From: Gallionellales bacterium GWA2_60_18
GTDB lineage: Bacteria; Pseudomonadota; Gammaproteobacteria; Burkholderiales; Gallionellaceae
Assembly: GCA_001801105.1 (NCBI GenBank)
Contig: MGWS01000004.1
Location: 1-64,000, forward strand
DNA: 64,000 bases
Direction of reading: 5' to 3'
Shown piece by piece: positions 50,180 through 60,246 of the stretch. Position numbers and translations under genes: made by a program. Numbering within the stretch: the first letter of the stretch is position 1; each line of letters opens with the position of its first letter. The notes under the pieces are model-generated. The model did no database searches, was not told where the DNA came from, and saw only the letters and a list, made by a program, of their open reading frames with translations.

Positions 50180-50425
50180 GGCAAAACCTCCGTAAATGTG
50201 ATGTGTCCGTGCAATTAGGCCGCATTATAGGCGAAAGTTCACCACGGTCCGCCTGCCGAAACTGTTTCGGCGCACCCTCCATCTTCGGCTATAATGCACA
50301 CCGCCCTGCGCCAGACCAATCAGCGTAGCGGTCTCTTTTTCCACCCCGATCCTCTCGATCACTTAATCCGTCTGCCTCGATTGGTGTTGCTCAGACTGGG
50401 CAACAGGCCGTCGCAGGAGTTTACC

Positions 50426-51907
<1,482 letters not shown>

Positions 51908-51919
51908 CCCGCAAACAGA

Positions 51920-52462
51920 CTACGCCTGCTGCTGCCGCCATTCCCCCTGCGCCAGCCCGTCCAGCGTCCATTCGCCGATGCGGTAGCGGATCAGGCGCAG
52001 CGTAGGGAAGCCGACCGCAGCGGTCATGCGCCGCACCTGGCGGTTCTTGCCTTCATGGATGGTAAGCTCCAGCCAGCTGGCCGGGATGTTCTTGCGGAAG
52101 CGGATCGGCGGGTCGCGCGGCCACAGGCCGGCAGGTTCGCCCATCAGGTGCGCCTCGGCTGGCCGGGTAGTGAAATCGCCCAGCTTCACCCCCTTGCACA
52201 AGGCTTGCAGCGCAGCCTCGTCTGGCACGCCCTCGACTTGCACCCAGTAGGTCTTGGGCAGTTTGTGTTTCGGGTCGGTGATGCGATGCTGCAACCTGCC
52301 ATCGTCGGTGAGCAGCAATAATCCCTCGCTGTCGGTATCCAGACGTCCCGCCGGGTAAAAGTCGGGGAGCGCGATATAGTCAGCCAGCGTCGGATGCACA
52401 CCGTCGCGGCTGAACTGGCAAATCACCCCGTAGGGTTTGTTGAACAGCAGAATCTGGCTCAT
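51920..52462 (-). CDS. rluE: 23S rRNA pseudouridine synthase, RluE-like
   Basis: 180-residue RsuA/RluB/E/F-family enzyme that isomerises a uridine in 23S rRNA (U2457 in E. coli). The catalytic motif is AGRLDTDSEGLLLLTDDG (Asp in RLDTD). LPKTYWVQVEG and ELTIHEGKNRQVRRMTAAVGFPTLRLIR are further signatures. It lacks the S4 domain of RluB/RsuA, which fits RluE. It is convergent with rhlE (12-bp gap). Confidence 0.92.
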   Translation of the reverse strand: MSQILLFNKPYGVICQFSRDGVHPTLADYIALPDFYPAGRLDTDSEGLLLLTDDGRLQHRITDPKHKLPKTYWVQVEGVPDEAALQALCKGVKLGDFTTRPAEAHLMGEPAGLWPRDPPIRFRKNIPASWLELTIHEGKNRQVRRMTAAVGFPTLRLIRYRIGEWTLDGLAQGEWRQQQA

Positions 52463-52482
52463 CCCGTACTTCCATCAGGAAT

Positions 52483-52511
52483 AAAAAAAGCCCGGCGCTT
52501 TCACGCCGGGC
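52483..52511 (-). terminator. Intrinsic terminator of the csp gene
   Basis: On the minus strand GCCCGGCG-TGAAAG-CGCCGGGC followed by seven T. It lies 22 bp after the cold-shock gene and is one of the strongest terminators in the window. Confidence 0.92.
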
Positions 52512-52532
52512 CTTTTACCGAACCAAGACCGA

Positions 52533-52736
52533 TCAAGCGGCCTGGATGTTCGAGGCTTGCTTGCCCTTGGGTCCTTGTACCACTTCAAAGCTGACCTTCT
52601 GGCCTTCTTTGAGGGACTTGAAACCACTCATGTTGATTGCGGAAAAGTGCGCGAACAAATCTTCGCTGCCATCATCGGGAGTGATGAAACCAAAACCCTT
52701 TGCGTCGTTGAACCATTTAACGGTACCAGTTGCCAT
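52533..52736 (-). CDS. Cold-shock-family RNA chaperone
   Basis: 67-residue single-domain protein with both RNA-binding motifs: [18 protein letters not shown] (RNP1) and DLFAHFSAI (RNP2). The sequence [10 protein letters not shown] is typical of betaproteobacterial CspA/CspD-like proteins. It stands alone with its own terminator. Whether it is cold-induced cannot be told; about 200 bp without genes precede it. Confidence 0.94.
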   Translation of the reverse strand: MATGTVKWFNDAKGFGFITPDDGSEDLFAHFSAINMSGFKSLKEGQKVSFEVVQGPKGKQASNIQAA

Positions 52737-52971
52737 GTGATTGCTTCCTTACTAAAAAAACGGGGAAAGTCCCCCGCGAAACTGTTTGAATCATAAGATC
52801 GCACACGGCAAAACCAGTACTGCAGATACTTTGAGTCAAACACCAGCGCGCTTTTTACTCCCGTTTAGTTGATATCGTCAAGGGGCTTTGTAAAATATTT
52901 TTCAATTAGGCTTGAAAAAGCACCGCTAATCATCAAGTATGGCAGTGAGGGGCAATGCCAGAATGCACGCA

Positions 52972-53289
52972 ATGGGAAGCAAGACGGACAGACATCAGGA
53001 CAGCACGGTGCTCGCGCCGGAGCGCGCAAAGACAGAACCTCCGCGCATGTTCAAGGTGATCCTGTTCAACGACGATTACACCACGATGGACTTCGTGATT
53101 GAGGTGTTGGAGCGTTTTTTTGCGATGAACCGCGAACGCGCGCTGCAAATCATGCTCCAAGTACATAACGAAGGTTCGGCGGTATGCGGCGTTTATTCGC
53201 GCGACATCGCCGAAACCAAGGTCAGGCAAGTGTCGGAATTCGCGAAGCAACACGGGCATCCGCTACGATGCAGTATGGAGGAAACATAA
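52972..53289 (+). CDS. clpS: ClpS adaptor for N-degron substrates
   Basis: About 105-residue adaptor that delivers proteins with destabilising N-terminal residues to ClpAP. The core reads [26 protein letters not shown] (the NDDYT segment forms the binding pocket), [18 protein letters not shown] and HPLRCSMEE. The start is uncertain: ATG 52972 gives the usual tail length, while ATGs at 52939 and 52963 are in frame and no clear ribosome-binding site decides. It lies one base before clpA. Confidence 0.93.
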   Translation: MGSKTDRHQDSTVLAPERAKTEPPRMFKVILFNDDYTTMDFVIEVLERFFAMNRERALQIMLQVHNEGSAVCGVYSRDIAETKVRQVSEFAKQHGHPLRCSMEET

Positions 53290-53290
53290 A

Positions 53291-55543
53291 ATGATCGCGC
53301 AAGAACTGGAAGTCAGCCTGCATCTGGCATTTGTCGAAGCCCGCCAGAAGCGCCATGAATTCATCACGGTCGAGCACCTGCTGCTGGCCATGCTGGACAA
53401 CGCTTCCGCGGCGCAGGTGCTGCGCGCCTGCGGCGTGAACATCGAGGAACTGCGCCAGGTCGTCGCTACCTTCGTCAATGAGCACACGCCGACCGTCGCA
53501 GGCATCGGGGAAGTGGATACGCAGCCCACCGTCGGCTTCCAGCGCGTCATCCAGCGCGCGATCCTGCACGTCCAGTCCACCAACAAGAAGGAAGTCTCAG
53601 GCGCGAACATCCTCGCCGCGCTATTCGGCGAAAAGGACTCCCACGCGGTGCACTTCCTCACGGAACGCAGCATCAACCGCCTCGACGTGGTGAACTACAT
53701 CGCGCACGGTCTCGCCAAGAATGAGGTCGCCAATCCGGCACAACCGCACGGCGATACCGAATCCGAGCAGCAAACCGGCGAGGACAGCATGCTGAAAAGC
53801 TATACGCTGGACCTGAATGCGCAAGCCCTGGCCGGCAAGATCGACCCGCTCATCGGGCGCGACCTCGAGCTGGAGCGCGTCATCCAGACGCTGTGCCGCC
53901 GCCGCAAGAACAATCCGCTGCTGGTCGGCGAGGCCGGCGTCGGCAAGACCGCGATCGCCGAGGGTCTGGCACGCCGCATCGTCGAAGGGGACGTGCCGGA
54001 TATCCTCAAGGACGCGCGCGTCTACTCGCTGGACATGGGTGCCCTGCTGGCCGGCACCAAGTATCGCGGCGACTTCGAACAGCGCCTGAAAGCGGTGCTG
54101 AAGGAATTGAACAATGCCCCGAACGCAGTCCTGTTCATCGACGAGATACATACCCTGATCGGGGCGGGCGCAGCTTCCGGCGGCACCATGGACGCCTCCA
54201 ACCTGCTCAAGCCGGCGCTGTCGAACGGCCAGCTGAAGTGCATCGGCGCGACCACCTACAAGGAATACCGCGGCATCTTCGAGAAAGACCACGCACTGTC
54301 GCGCCGCTTCCAGAAGGTGGATGTGCCGGAGCCGTCCGTGGAACAGACCATCGCGATCCTGCGCGGCCTGAAGACGCGCTTCGAGGAACATCACAGCGTC
54401 AAATACAGCGCGGCGGCGCTCTCCAGCGCGGCGGAACTGTCCTCGCGCTTCATCAACGACCGCCACCTGCCGGACAAGGCCATCGACGTGCTGGACGAGG
54501 CCGGCGCGGCCCAGCGCATCCTGCCGAAGTCGAAACAGAAGAAGGTGGTCGGCAAGCACGAGATCGAGGAGATCATCGCCAAGATCGCGCGCATCCCGAC
54601 GCGCACCGTGTCGCACGACGACCGCAACGCGCTGAAGAACCTCGACCGCGACCTCAAGGCCACCGTATTCGGCCAGGACAAGGCCATCGACGCGCTGGCG
54701 CGCGCCATCAAGATGTCGCGCAGCGGCCTCGGCAGCCCGCAGAAACCCATCGGCAGCTTCCTGTTCTCCGGCCCCACCGGCGTCGGCAAGACCGAGGTGG
54801 CACGCCAGCTCGCCTATAGCATGGGCATGCCGCTGCACCGTTTCGACATGTCCGAATACATGGAGCGCCATGCCGTGTCGCGCCTGATCGGCGCGCCGCC
54901 CGGTTACGTCGGCTTCGAACAGGGCGGCCTGCTCACCGAAGCGATCACCAAGCAGCCGCATTGCGTGCTGCTGCTGGACGAGATCGAAAAGGCGCACCCG
55001 GACATCTTCAACATCCTGCTGCAAGTGATGGATCACGGCACGCTCACCGACAATAACGGACGCAAGGCCGACTTCCGCAACGTCGTCATCATCATGACCA
55101 CCAACGCGGGCGCGGAAGCGTTGAACAAGGTGCAGATCGGTTTCACCAAGACCGCTACGTCCGGCGACGAGATGGCCGACATCAAGCGCATGTTCACGCC
55201 GGAGTTCCGCAACCGCCTCGATGCCATCGTCTCGTTCGCGCCGCTGGACCACGAAGTCATCCTGCGCGTGGTGGACAAGTTCCTGATGCAGCTCGAAGAG
55301 CAACTGCATGAGAAAAAGGTGGAGGCGGTGTTTACCGACGCGCTCAAGGACTATCTGGCCGAGCACGGCTTCGACCCGAAGATGGGCGCGCGCCCGATGT
55401 CGCGCCTGATCCAGGACACCATCCGCAGCGCGCTGGCCGACGAACTGCTGTTCGGCAAGCTGGCGAGCGGCGGCAAGGTCATCGTGGACATGAAGGATGG
55501 CAAGGTGGGGCTGGAGTTCGCGGAAGAAGTTGTCCCAGCCTGA
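53291..55543 (+). CDS. clpA: ATP-dependent Clp protease ATPase subunit ClpA
   Basis: 750-residue AAA+ unfoldase for ClpP. The N-domain (1-150; [29 protein letters not shown]) is followed by AAA-1 ([36 protein letters not shown]) and AAA-2 ([44 protein letters not shown]). The ClpP-docking loop QIGFTK is present near 615. The C-terminus has [16 protein letters not shown]. The ATG follows GGAGGAAAC. clpP is not in the window. Confidence 0.97.
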   Translation: MIAQELEVSLHLAFVEARQKRHEFITVEHLLLAMLDNASAAQVLRACGVNIEELRQVVATFVNEHTPTVAGIGEVDTQPTVGFQRVIQRAILHVQSTNKKEVSGANILAALFGEKDSHAVHFLTERSINRLDVVNYIAHGLAKNEVANPAQPHGDTESEQQTGEDSMLKSYTLDLNAQALAGKIDPLIGRDLELERVIQTLCRRRKNNPLLVGEAGVGKTAIAEGLARRIVEGDVPDILKDARVYSLDMGALLAGTKYRGDFEQRLKAVLKELNNAPNAVLFIDEIHTLIGAGAASGGTMDASNLLKPALSNGQLKCIGATTYKEYRGIFEKDHALSRRFQKVDVPEPSVEQTIAILRGLKTRFEEHHSVKYSAAALSSAAELSSRFINDRHLPDKAIDVLDEAGAAQRILPKSKQKKVVGKHEIEEIIAKIARIPTRTVSHDDRNALKNLDRDLKATVFGQDKAIDALARAIKMSRSGLGSPQKPIGSFLFSGPTGVGKTEVARQLAYSMGMPLHRFDMSEYMERHAVSRLIGAPPGYVGFEQGGLLTEAITKQPHCVLLLDEIEKAHPDIFNILLQVMDHGTLTDNNGRKADFRNVVIIMTTNAGAEALNKVQIGFTKTATSGDEMADIKRMFTPEFRNRLDAIVSFAPLDHEVILRVVDKFLMQLEEQLHEKKVEAVFTDALKDYLAEHGFDPKMGARPMSRLIQDTIRSALADELLFGKLASGGKVIVDMKDGKVGLEFAEEVVPA

Positions 55544-55600
55544 TCCGACCCGGACAATTTGCCGGGATGCGAGTCGGTGCATAATGATTTTGGCGCGGCG

Positions 55601-55677
55601 TAGGATGGGTTGAGCGTAGCGATACCCATCGTTATAACCGTCTATTCGTTGGGCATCGCTACGCTCAACCCAACCTA
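55601..55677. repeat. Inverted repeat upstream of gluQ
   Basis: Two arms of 28 bp (55601-55628, 55650-55677) are inverted copies with about two differences. The motif includes GGGTTGAGCGTAGCGAT. A related single palindrome occurs at 58308-58333. This belongs to a widespread extragenic repeat type of proteobacteria. It abuts the gluQ start (55682) and would form a hairpin in its leader. Confidence 0.75.
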
Positions 55678-55681
55678 CCGA

Positions 55682-56692
55682 ATGCAATCTTTCTCCACTT
55701 ACCGCGGGCGCTTCGCCCCCTCCCCCACCGGCCCCCTGCATTTCGGCTCTCTCGCTGCCGCCGTCGGCAGCTATCTCGACGCAAGACACCATCACGGCAC
55801 CTGGCTGGTGCGCATGGAAGACCTTGATGTGCCGCGCTGCGTACCCGGTGCGGCAGAGGACATCCTGCGCACGCTGGACGCCTTCGGCCTGCACAGCGAC
55901 GAACCCATCCTCTACCAGAGCCAGCGCACGGCGGCTTACGAGGAAGCGCTGCAACGGCTGAAAGACAGCGGCGCGGCCTATCCCTGCTGCTGCACCCGCC
56001 GCGAGATCGCCGATTCGGCGCTGCACGGCATCGAAGGCCCGGTCTATCCCGGCACCTGCCGCAACGGCATCCCGACCGGGCGCGAAGGACGCGCGTGGCG
56101 CGTGCGCACCGACCTCCCCTCGCCCCTTGGGGGAGAGGGGCTGGGGGAGAGGGGTGATTGTGGAATATCTCTACCCTCTCCCCACCCCTCTCCCTGCAAG
56201 GGAGAGGGAGTAGTCGCATTCGACGACGCCCTGCAAGGCCACCTCACCCAGCACCTAGAAACCGACATCGGCGATTTTGTCGTAAAGCGCGCCGACGGCC
56301 TGTTCGCCTACCAGCTCGCGGTGGTGGTAGACGATGCCTTTCAGCACATCACCCATGTGGTGCGCGGCGCCGACCTGCTGCATTCCACCCCGCGCCAGCT
56401 CTGGCTGCAACGCCTGCTCGGCCTGTCCACGCCGCACTATCTGCACCTGCCCATCGCGGTGAACGCGCAGGGAGAGAAGCTCAGCAAGCAGACCCTCGCC
56501 CCGGCGATCACGACCGACGAGGTGGTTGCGACGCTGATCTCGGTGCTGGATTTCCTGCGCCAGCAACCGCCAGCAGAGTTGCTACAGGGAAGTATCGAAG
56601 AGGTGTTGGATTGGGCGGCGCATAACTGGCAACCGGAGCGAATGAAGGGATGCCGGCAGCTTCCGGCGATGACAGAAGGCCGCCAACGGTAG
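55682..56692 (+). CDS. gluQ: Glutamyl-Q tRNA(Asp) synthetase with repeat insertion
   Basis: Attaches glutamate to the queuosine of tRNA-Asp. It resembles the catalytic half of GluRS: YRGRFAPSPTGPLHFGSLAAAVGSYLDAR (HIGH-like motif as LHFG), RMEDLDVPR, the zinc site CCCTRREI ... YPGTCR, and GEKLSKQTLAP (KMSKS-like). It lacks the anticodon-binding domain, as expected. Residues about 145-176 (LPSPLGGEGLGERGD and following) are encoded by a palindromic repeat inserted in frame; removing them restores the family spacing between RVRTD and VVAFDDALQG. ATG 55682 is the family start. It may remain active because the insert lies in a loop. Confidence 0.92.
   Translation: MQSFSTYRGRFAPSPTGPLHFGSLAAAVGSYLDARHHHGTWLVRMEDLDVPRCVPGAAEDILRTLDAFGLHSDEPILYQSQRTAAYEEALQRLKDSGAAYPCCCTRREIADSALHGIEGPVYPGTCRNGIPTGREGRAWRVRTDLPSPLGGEGLGERGDCGISLPSPHPSPCKGEGVVAFDDALQGHLTQHLETDIGDFVVKRADGLFAYQLAVVVDDAFQHITHVVRGADLLHSTPRQLWLQRLLGLSTPHYLHLPIAVNAQGEKLSKQTLAPAITTDEVVATLISVLDFLRQQPPAELLQGSIEEVLDWAAHNWQPERMKGCRQLPAMTEGRQR
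56114..56210. repeat. Palindromic repeat inserted in frame inside gluQ
   Basis: Purine-rich GGGGAGAGGGG-type and complementary pyrimidine-rich arms (about 56114-56154 and 56174-56210) form an imperfect inverted repeat of the CCCTCTCCC extragenic family. The insert adds about 32 codons without changing frame. It is of a different sequence family from the one in addA. Confidence 0.8.
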
Positions 56693-56761
56693 TTGACAGG
56701 AGGCGGCCAATGGGTGTCCCCTATCGTTCACGCATGGTTGCGCAGTTTTTCAGGCGGCATC

Positions 56762-57445
56762 ATGGATATCGCGAACAAACGTCTGTCCTGTGCCCTGGCT
56801 GTCTCCGCGCTGCTGCATCTGGCGCTGGCAATGATCGGCCTGCAGCGGTTCGCCGCAATCGGGACGCCCGGCAATGGAACGCTGACGGTGCATCTCGCCA
56901 GCGCATCCACCCCTGCGCAATCGCCGCATGCACGCCCAAGCATCGACATCCTGCCCGATGTCCGCGCGACCTGGTCGCCCGATAGTGAGCAAGGCGAAGC
57001 AACCCGCCCCGCCTCGCCGGGCGGTAGCGGCGGAAACGATCGCGGCACGGTCGAAAAGGTCGACTTCAACGACAGTCCCTCCTACATCGGCCAGTACCCC
57101 GACCTGCCGCTGCCCTCAAACGACCTGACCATCCCTTACTTGCCGCCGGTGCTGCCCTGGGAAATCTCGCCGCACTATCCCGATGCCGCCTTCGCCGCGA
57201 GAACGAAAGGGTATGTGCGGCTGGAACTGCTGATCGACCAAATCGGCGAAGTAGTCTCGGCGCGCGTCATGGAATTGCAACCGCCCGGCGTGTTCGACGA
57301 CAGCGCCTGGCAGTCCTTCCACAAGGCTCGTTTCGAGCCCGCCTACGAATATGGCCGGCCGGTCGCTTCTCAAGTATCGGTGAAAGTGATCTTCGATCCC
57401 GACGACGAACACAAACCGCGACCGCGAGCGACCGCGCTGAAGTGA
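56762..57445 (+). CDS. TonB-like C-terminal-domain protein
   Basis: 227 residues. It has an N-terminal membrane anchor (LSCALAVSALLHLALAMIGL), a Ser/Pro-rich periplasmic linker, then a TonB C-terminal domain: SPHYPDAAFAARTKGYVRLELLIDQIGEVVSARVMELQPPGVFDDSAWQSFHKARFEPA in two parts. The linker is short and lacks the long Pro-Lys repeats of classical TonB, and no exbBD genes adjoin, so it may serve a single transporter or not energise transport at all. ATG 56762 opens the anchor helix; longer frames lack support. Confidence 0.8.
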   Translation: MDIANKRLSCALAVSALLHLALAMIGLQRFAAIGTPGNGTLTVHLASASTPAQSPHARPSIDILPDVRATWSPDSEQGEATRPASPGGSGGNDRGTVEKVDFNDSPSYIGQYPDLPLPSNDLTIPYLPPVLPWEISPHYPDAAFAARTKGYVRLELLIDQIGEVVSARVMELQPPGVFDDSAWQSFHKARFEPAYEYGRPVASQVSVKVIFDPDDEHKPRPRATALK

Positions 57446-57498
57446 CATGCCGAGTAAAGCTCTGTTGAGACATCGCAGTTTTTTGACTTGCAAACCGC

Positions 57499-57526
57499 TT
57501 GACAACCGTATCTATTCGGATACGAT
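57499..57526 (+). promoter_or_regulatory. Promoter with embedded operator of the HigBA-type operon
   Basis: TTGACA (57499-57504) and TACGAT (57521-57526) are 16 bp apart. Between and over them lies the inverted repeat CGTATC-N6-GATACG (57507-57524), ideal for repression by the antitoxin. The predicted transcript would begin at or within a base or two of the toxin ATG (57534), so the mRNA may be leaderless. Confidence 0.7.
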
Positions 57527-57533
57527 GCGAAAC

Positions 57534-57833
57534 ATGAACACGTTTCTGAAATCGGACGAATTTAATAGCTGGCTGGTTGACCTGAAAGATCAGATCGGCA
57601 AGGCGCTTGTTATCAAGCGCATCAGGAGTGCCGAAGCCGGGAATTTTGGCGATTGTGAACCGGTAGGCGAAGGAGTTTCCGAGCTGCGGATTCACTACGG
57701 CCCCGGCTACCGGGCCTATTTCACCCGTCGCGGAGAGGTGGTCTATTTTCTGTTGCTGGGCGGCGATAAATCCACCCAGAAACGTGATGTCAAGCGTGCC
57801 AGAGAAATGGCGCGCACTTTGCCCAAGGAGTGA
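57534..57833 (+). CDS. HigB/RelE-family toxin (addiction module killer type)
   Basis: 99-residue RelE-superfamily protein: FLKSDEFNSWLVDLKDQIGKALVIKRIRSAEAGNFGD, then EGVSELRIHYGPGYRAYFTRRGEVVYFLLLGGDKSTQKRDVKRA. These match the TIGR02683-type killer proteins that cut mRNA on the ribosome. ATG 57534 is preferred over ATG 57525 because the latter overlaps the predicted -10 box. The toxin gene comes first, as usual for HigBA. Four bases separate it from the antitoxin. Confidence 0.88.
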   Translation: MNTFLKSDEFNSWLVDLKDQIGKALVIKRIRSAEAGNFGDCEPVGEGVSELRIHYGPGYRAYFTRRGEVVYFLLLGGDKSTQKRDVKRAREMARTLPKE

Positions 57834-57836
57834 ACC

Positions 57837-58124
57837 ATGACTAAATTTACCCCCTTTGATGCAGCCGATTATCTCGACAATGAAGAAACGATTGCCGCCT
57901 ATCTCACCGCCGCACTTGAAGACGAAAACCCCGATATATTCCTTGTCGCCGTCAAAGATGTGGCGCGCGCGCGCGGCATGACCCAACTCGCCAAGGATAC
58001 CGGGCTTGGGCGTGAAAGCCTGTACAAAGCCCTTGCTCCCGGCGCGAAGCCGCGCTATGACACGTTGCTGAAAGTGTTGCGTGCGTTGGGTGTATCGCTG
58101 CAAGTCAAAGCCGCACACGTTTGA
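57837..58124 (+). CDS. HigA-type antitoxin (addiction module antidote type)
   Basis: 95-residue helix-turn-helix antitoxin. FDAADYLDNEETIAAYLTAALEDENPDIFLVAVKDVARARGM is the family N-terminus. TQLAKDTGLGRESLYKALAPGAKPRYDTLLKVLRALGVSLQV is a Cro/C1-like DNA-binding fold. It should bind the toxin and the operator at 57507-57524. AAGGAG at the end of the toxin gene serves as its ribosome-binding site. Confidence 0.9.
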   Translation: MTKFTPFDAADYLDNEETIAAYLTAALEDENPDIFLVAVKDVARARGMTQLAKDTGLGRESLYKALAPGAKPRYDTLLKVLRALGVSLQVKAAHV

Positions 58125-59084
58125 TATGGGCATCGTTGTACGCGAAGTTGCCTGAGCACGCGACCGCGCAGCGGATCGTGCGAGTTGTGCGGGGTGAGCA
58201 CCCCGTTGCCCACCGATCATTGAACTGCCGCGTGGGCACTTGTGCCCACACAAAACCGCTTTGGATTTTCCATCCCCTGAGCTACTCGGTGGCGGAACAG
58301 CATGTAGGTCGGGTTAGCGTAGCGTAACCCGACGGGTGAAATTCAAAACAATCAAAATCAAAACCGTCGGGGGTAGCCCGACAGCTAGCTACTTTCTTTT
58401 GCTTCGCCAAAAAGAAAGTAGCCAAAGAAAAGGCGACCCCAGTTTGCCGCCCCCTGCGGGGGTTCCCTCGATTAACTGCAAACAAGCGGGGCTGCGGAAC
58501 TCGCGCTGCGCGCTCAAACAGTCCTCGCCTACCCCTCCGCTTGTTTGCAGTTAATCGAGGCGGCGCTCAGGGGGAGAAAAGCGAAGTGCCGGTTTTGCAG
58601 GGTGGGCAACGAGTTGCCCACCGTCTATTGAGCTGCCGCGTGGGCACTTGTGCCCACCCTACAAATGTTGCGCTCGGTGGCGGATAAGGGGAAAGCAAGT
58701 CAAAAGCCAAACCCGAAGTTAGGCGCGAAGCGCCCAACTTCCTCAAAAATAAAACGTGGGCACTCGTGTCCACACAAAACCGCCTTTGACTTACCCTCCC
58801 CTGTGCGCCGCCTCGATAGTTCGCAAACAAGCGGAGGTTTAGGCGAGGACTGTCTGAGCGCGCAGCGCGAGTTCCGCAGCCCCGCTTGTTTGCGAACTAT
58901 CGAGGGAACCCCAAAGGGGCGGCAAACCGGGGTCGCCTTTTCTTTGGTTACTTTCTTTTTGGCGAAGCAAAAGAAAGTGACTTGCCGCCGGGCAACCCCC
59001 GGCAACTTTCCACATCTACGAGCGCCATGCTAGGATGCCGGCCATCTTTGGATCAATGGGACAAGAACAATGCACCAGCTTGTA
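58125..59084. repeat. 1-kb field of nested palindromic repeats, no gene
   Basis: No credible gene is present. Features include GTGGGCACTTGTGCCCAC palindromes at 58232-58249 and 58640-58657, a variant at 58756-58773, a GGTGGGCAAC/GTTGCCCACC palindrome at 58601-58622 and a GTCGGGTTA hairpin at 58308-58333. There is also a large inverted pair, arms about 58391-58565 and 58806-58979. Each arm includes ACTTTCTTTTGCTTCGCC-type sequence and an internal hairpin with perfect 24-bp stems (58466-58489/58537-58560; 58811-58834/58882-58905). Confidence 0.85.
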
Positions 59085-59137
59085 CTGCAACCCATTCCAG
59101 CATATACGGCGTTTATGACGGCCACTTCACGTTAGCC
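59085..59137 (+). other. Degenerate attC-like site before the first cassette
   Basis: The site ends in GTTAGCC (59131-59137), identical to the 3' core of the well-formed site at 59651-59720. The 5' side CTGCAACCCATTCCA resembles CTAACCCATCATTCCA of that site, but the 5' core is altered and the stem pairs poorly. It may be a decayed or hybrid site. Confidence 0.4.
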
Positions 59138-59139
59138 CT

Positions 59140-59626
59140 ATGCAAGTCACCATCGATCTCACCGGGTTTAGCTATTTGGGGGGCCGTTCTGTCAACGGTT
59201 GCCATCGTTTGGGATATTTACAAATGGAAGACAACTGGCCCGGACGTTCAAATGCGGCTTATGACTGGGATGCAGTCGTACAACATTCCAGAATATGAAG
59301 GCATGACGCTTATCGTGGCAGTCGCTACAAACCGAGGTGATCGTCCAACAACCATTACCCACCTTGGCTTGGCCTACTACGATGCTTGGTGGAAAGCCAT
59401 GCTGCGTAAGAAGGCTTCTGCTAACGCATTTATAGCCATCCCCAGCACAACACAGCGAGTGCCGTTTGAGCTAAAGCCGGGTGTCGAATGGAGCGGAATG
59501 ATCGAGCAGAACAAAGAGCTTGAAGAATGGGCGCGCAATGGTTGGCTATATGTAACCATCTATCACTCGCACGACAGAAAACCAATTCGGTGCCGTGTAG
59601 TTCTTGAAGCGCAGAAACCCGAATGA
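59140..59626 (+). pseudogene. Cassette gene A: membrane-anchored protein, apparently frameshifted
   Basis: The main reading frame encodes about 160 residues. It starts with a membrane segment (ISPGLAIWGAVLSTVAIVW) and continues as a soluble domain with MTLIVAVATNRGDRPTTITHLGLAYYDAWW and a C-terminal LYVTIYHSHDRKPIRCRVVLE, probably a beta-sandwich. This frame has no start codon inside the cassette. An ATG at 59140, three bases after the attC-like core, is one frame off; skipping a single base near 59155 would join MQVTI to ISPGLAIWG. It is therefore either a frameshifted gene or uses a non-standard start. The function is unknown. Such proteins are common in integron cassettes. Confidence 0.5.
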
Positions 59627-59650
59627 GTGCTCTTCTGCTATATGCCGTAG

Positions 59651-59720
59651 GGCTAACCCATCATTCCACTGGACGCTGCGCGATAAAGCCGCGCAGCGCC
59701 GGTGAATTCAGACGTTAGCC
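59651..59720 (+). other. attC-like integron recombination site
   Basis: GGCTAAC (59651-59657) and its exact complement GTTAGCC (59714-59720) bound a 70-bp imperfect palindrome. The inner stem CGCTGCGCG/CGCGCAGCG and outer ATTCCACTGG/CCGGTGAATT pair with single unpaired bases on one strand. Outer cores, inner arms with extrahelical bases and a variable loop are the defining architecture of attC sites. The cores deviate from RYYYAAC/GTTRRRY at one position. It separates two unrelated genes, each starting just after a GTTAGCC. Confidence 0.7.
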
Positions 59721-59727
59721 ACCATTG

Positions 59728-60237
59728 ATGAGCACACTTCGAGAGTCAGTTGTTCCCGCCCTAGTCGGTGCTGCCTTGAGCGGTCTAGGCGCACTGATAC
59801 TTAGCATCTACGCCGATTTCCTCCCGGCGTTGCTGCCGGCGCTGCAAGGCGTAACTGCAAAGACCTACGTAAAGATTGTGTTGCTTCTTGTGTTACTTCT
59901 CGCGTGTGCAGTTGCCTTGGTAGTCGCCCTATACACAAAATCGAAACCATACCGACCACGCGCACTCTCGGGTAAGGATTTCGGTTTCAGGTGGTCAGCG
60001 GAGATCGACTACAGCAATAAGAGGAAAGACGTTGAAATCGAGCTTCAGTGGCTATGCCCAAAGCACAACGTGTTTTTAGGCATCAAGTCAGCAGAAATAC
60101 CGGAAACCGTGTATTACCGGCTCTGGTGCCAAAAGTGCGATGGCTTTCATGACATGATTTCGGGCGGTGCGCCAGTCTATGTGCAAGAGGCCGAGGAAAT
60201 CGTAAAACGTAAAATACTCGCCAAGCTGAGGCCGTAG
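59728..60237 (+). CDS. Cassette gene B: two-span membrane protein with Cys motif
   Basis: 169-residue protein of unknown function. Two hydrophobic segments (VVPALVGAALSGLGALILSI and IVLLLVLLLACAVALVVALY) precede a soluble part of about 90 residues (GKDFGFRWSAEIDYSNKRKDVEIELQW). That part holds LCPKHNVF ... WCQKCDGFHD, a possible zinc ribbon. ATG 59728 is seven bases after the attC core and the stop is nine bases before another GGCTAAC, the exact spacing of an integron gene cassette. Base composition is lower in GC than the flanks. Confidence 0.7.
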   Translation: MSTLRESVVPALVGAALSGLGALILSIYADFLPALLPALQGVTAKTYVKIVLLLVLLLACAVALVVALYTKSKPYRPRALSGKDFGFRWSAEIDYSNKRKDVEIELQWLCPKHNVFLGIKSAEIPETVYYRLWCQKCDGFHDMISGGAPVYVQEAEEIVKRKILAKLRP

Positions 60238-60246
60238 AACAATAGT

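Noticed and set aside
53621..56026. 801-codon open frame on the minus strand opposite clpA and the start of gluQ
   Set aside because: It is a mirror of GC-rich codon bias: no family motifs, His/Gln/Arg/Val-rich composition, and clpA on the other strand is complete.
58121..58327. Possible 68-codon gene after the HigA-type antitoxin
   Set aside because: It consists mostly of translated palindromic repeat sequence (the GTGGGCAC and GTCGGGTTA elements) and has no ribosome-binding site.
58886..59131. Upstream extension of the frame of cassette gene A
   Set aside because: This part is translated from the inverted-repeat element and the attC-like site, so the start at 58886 is not credible.
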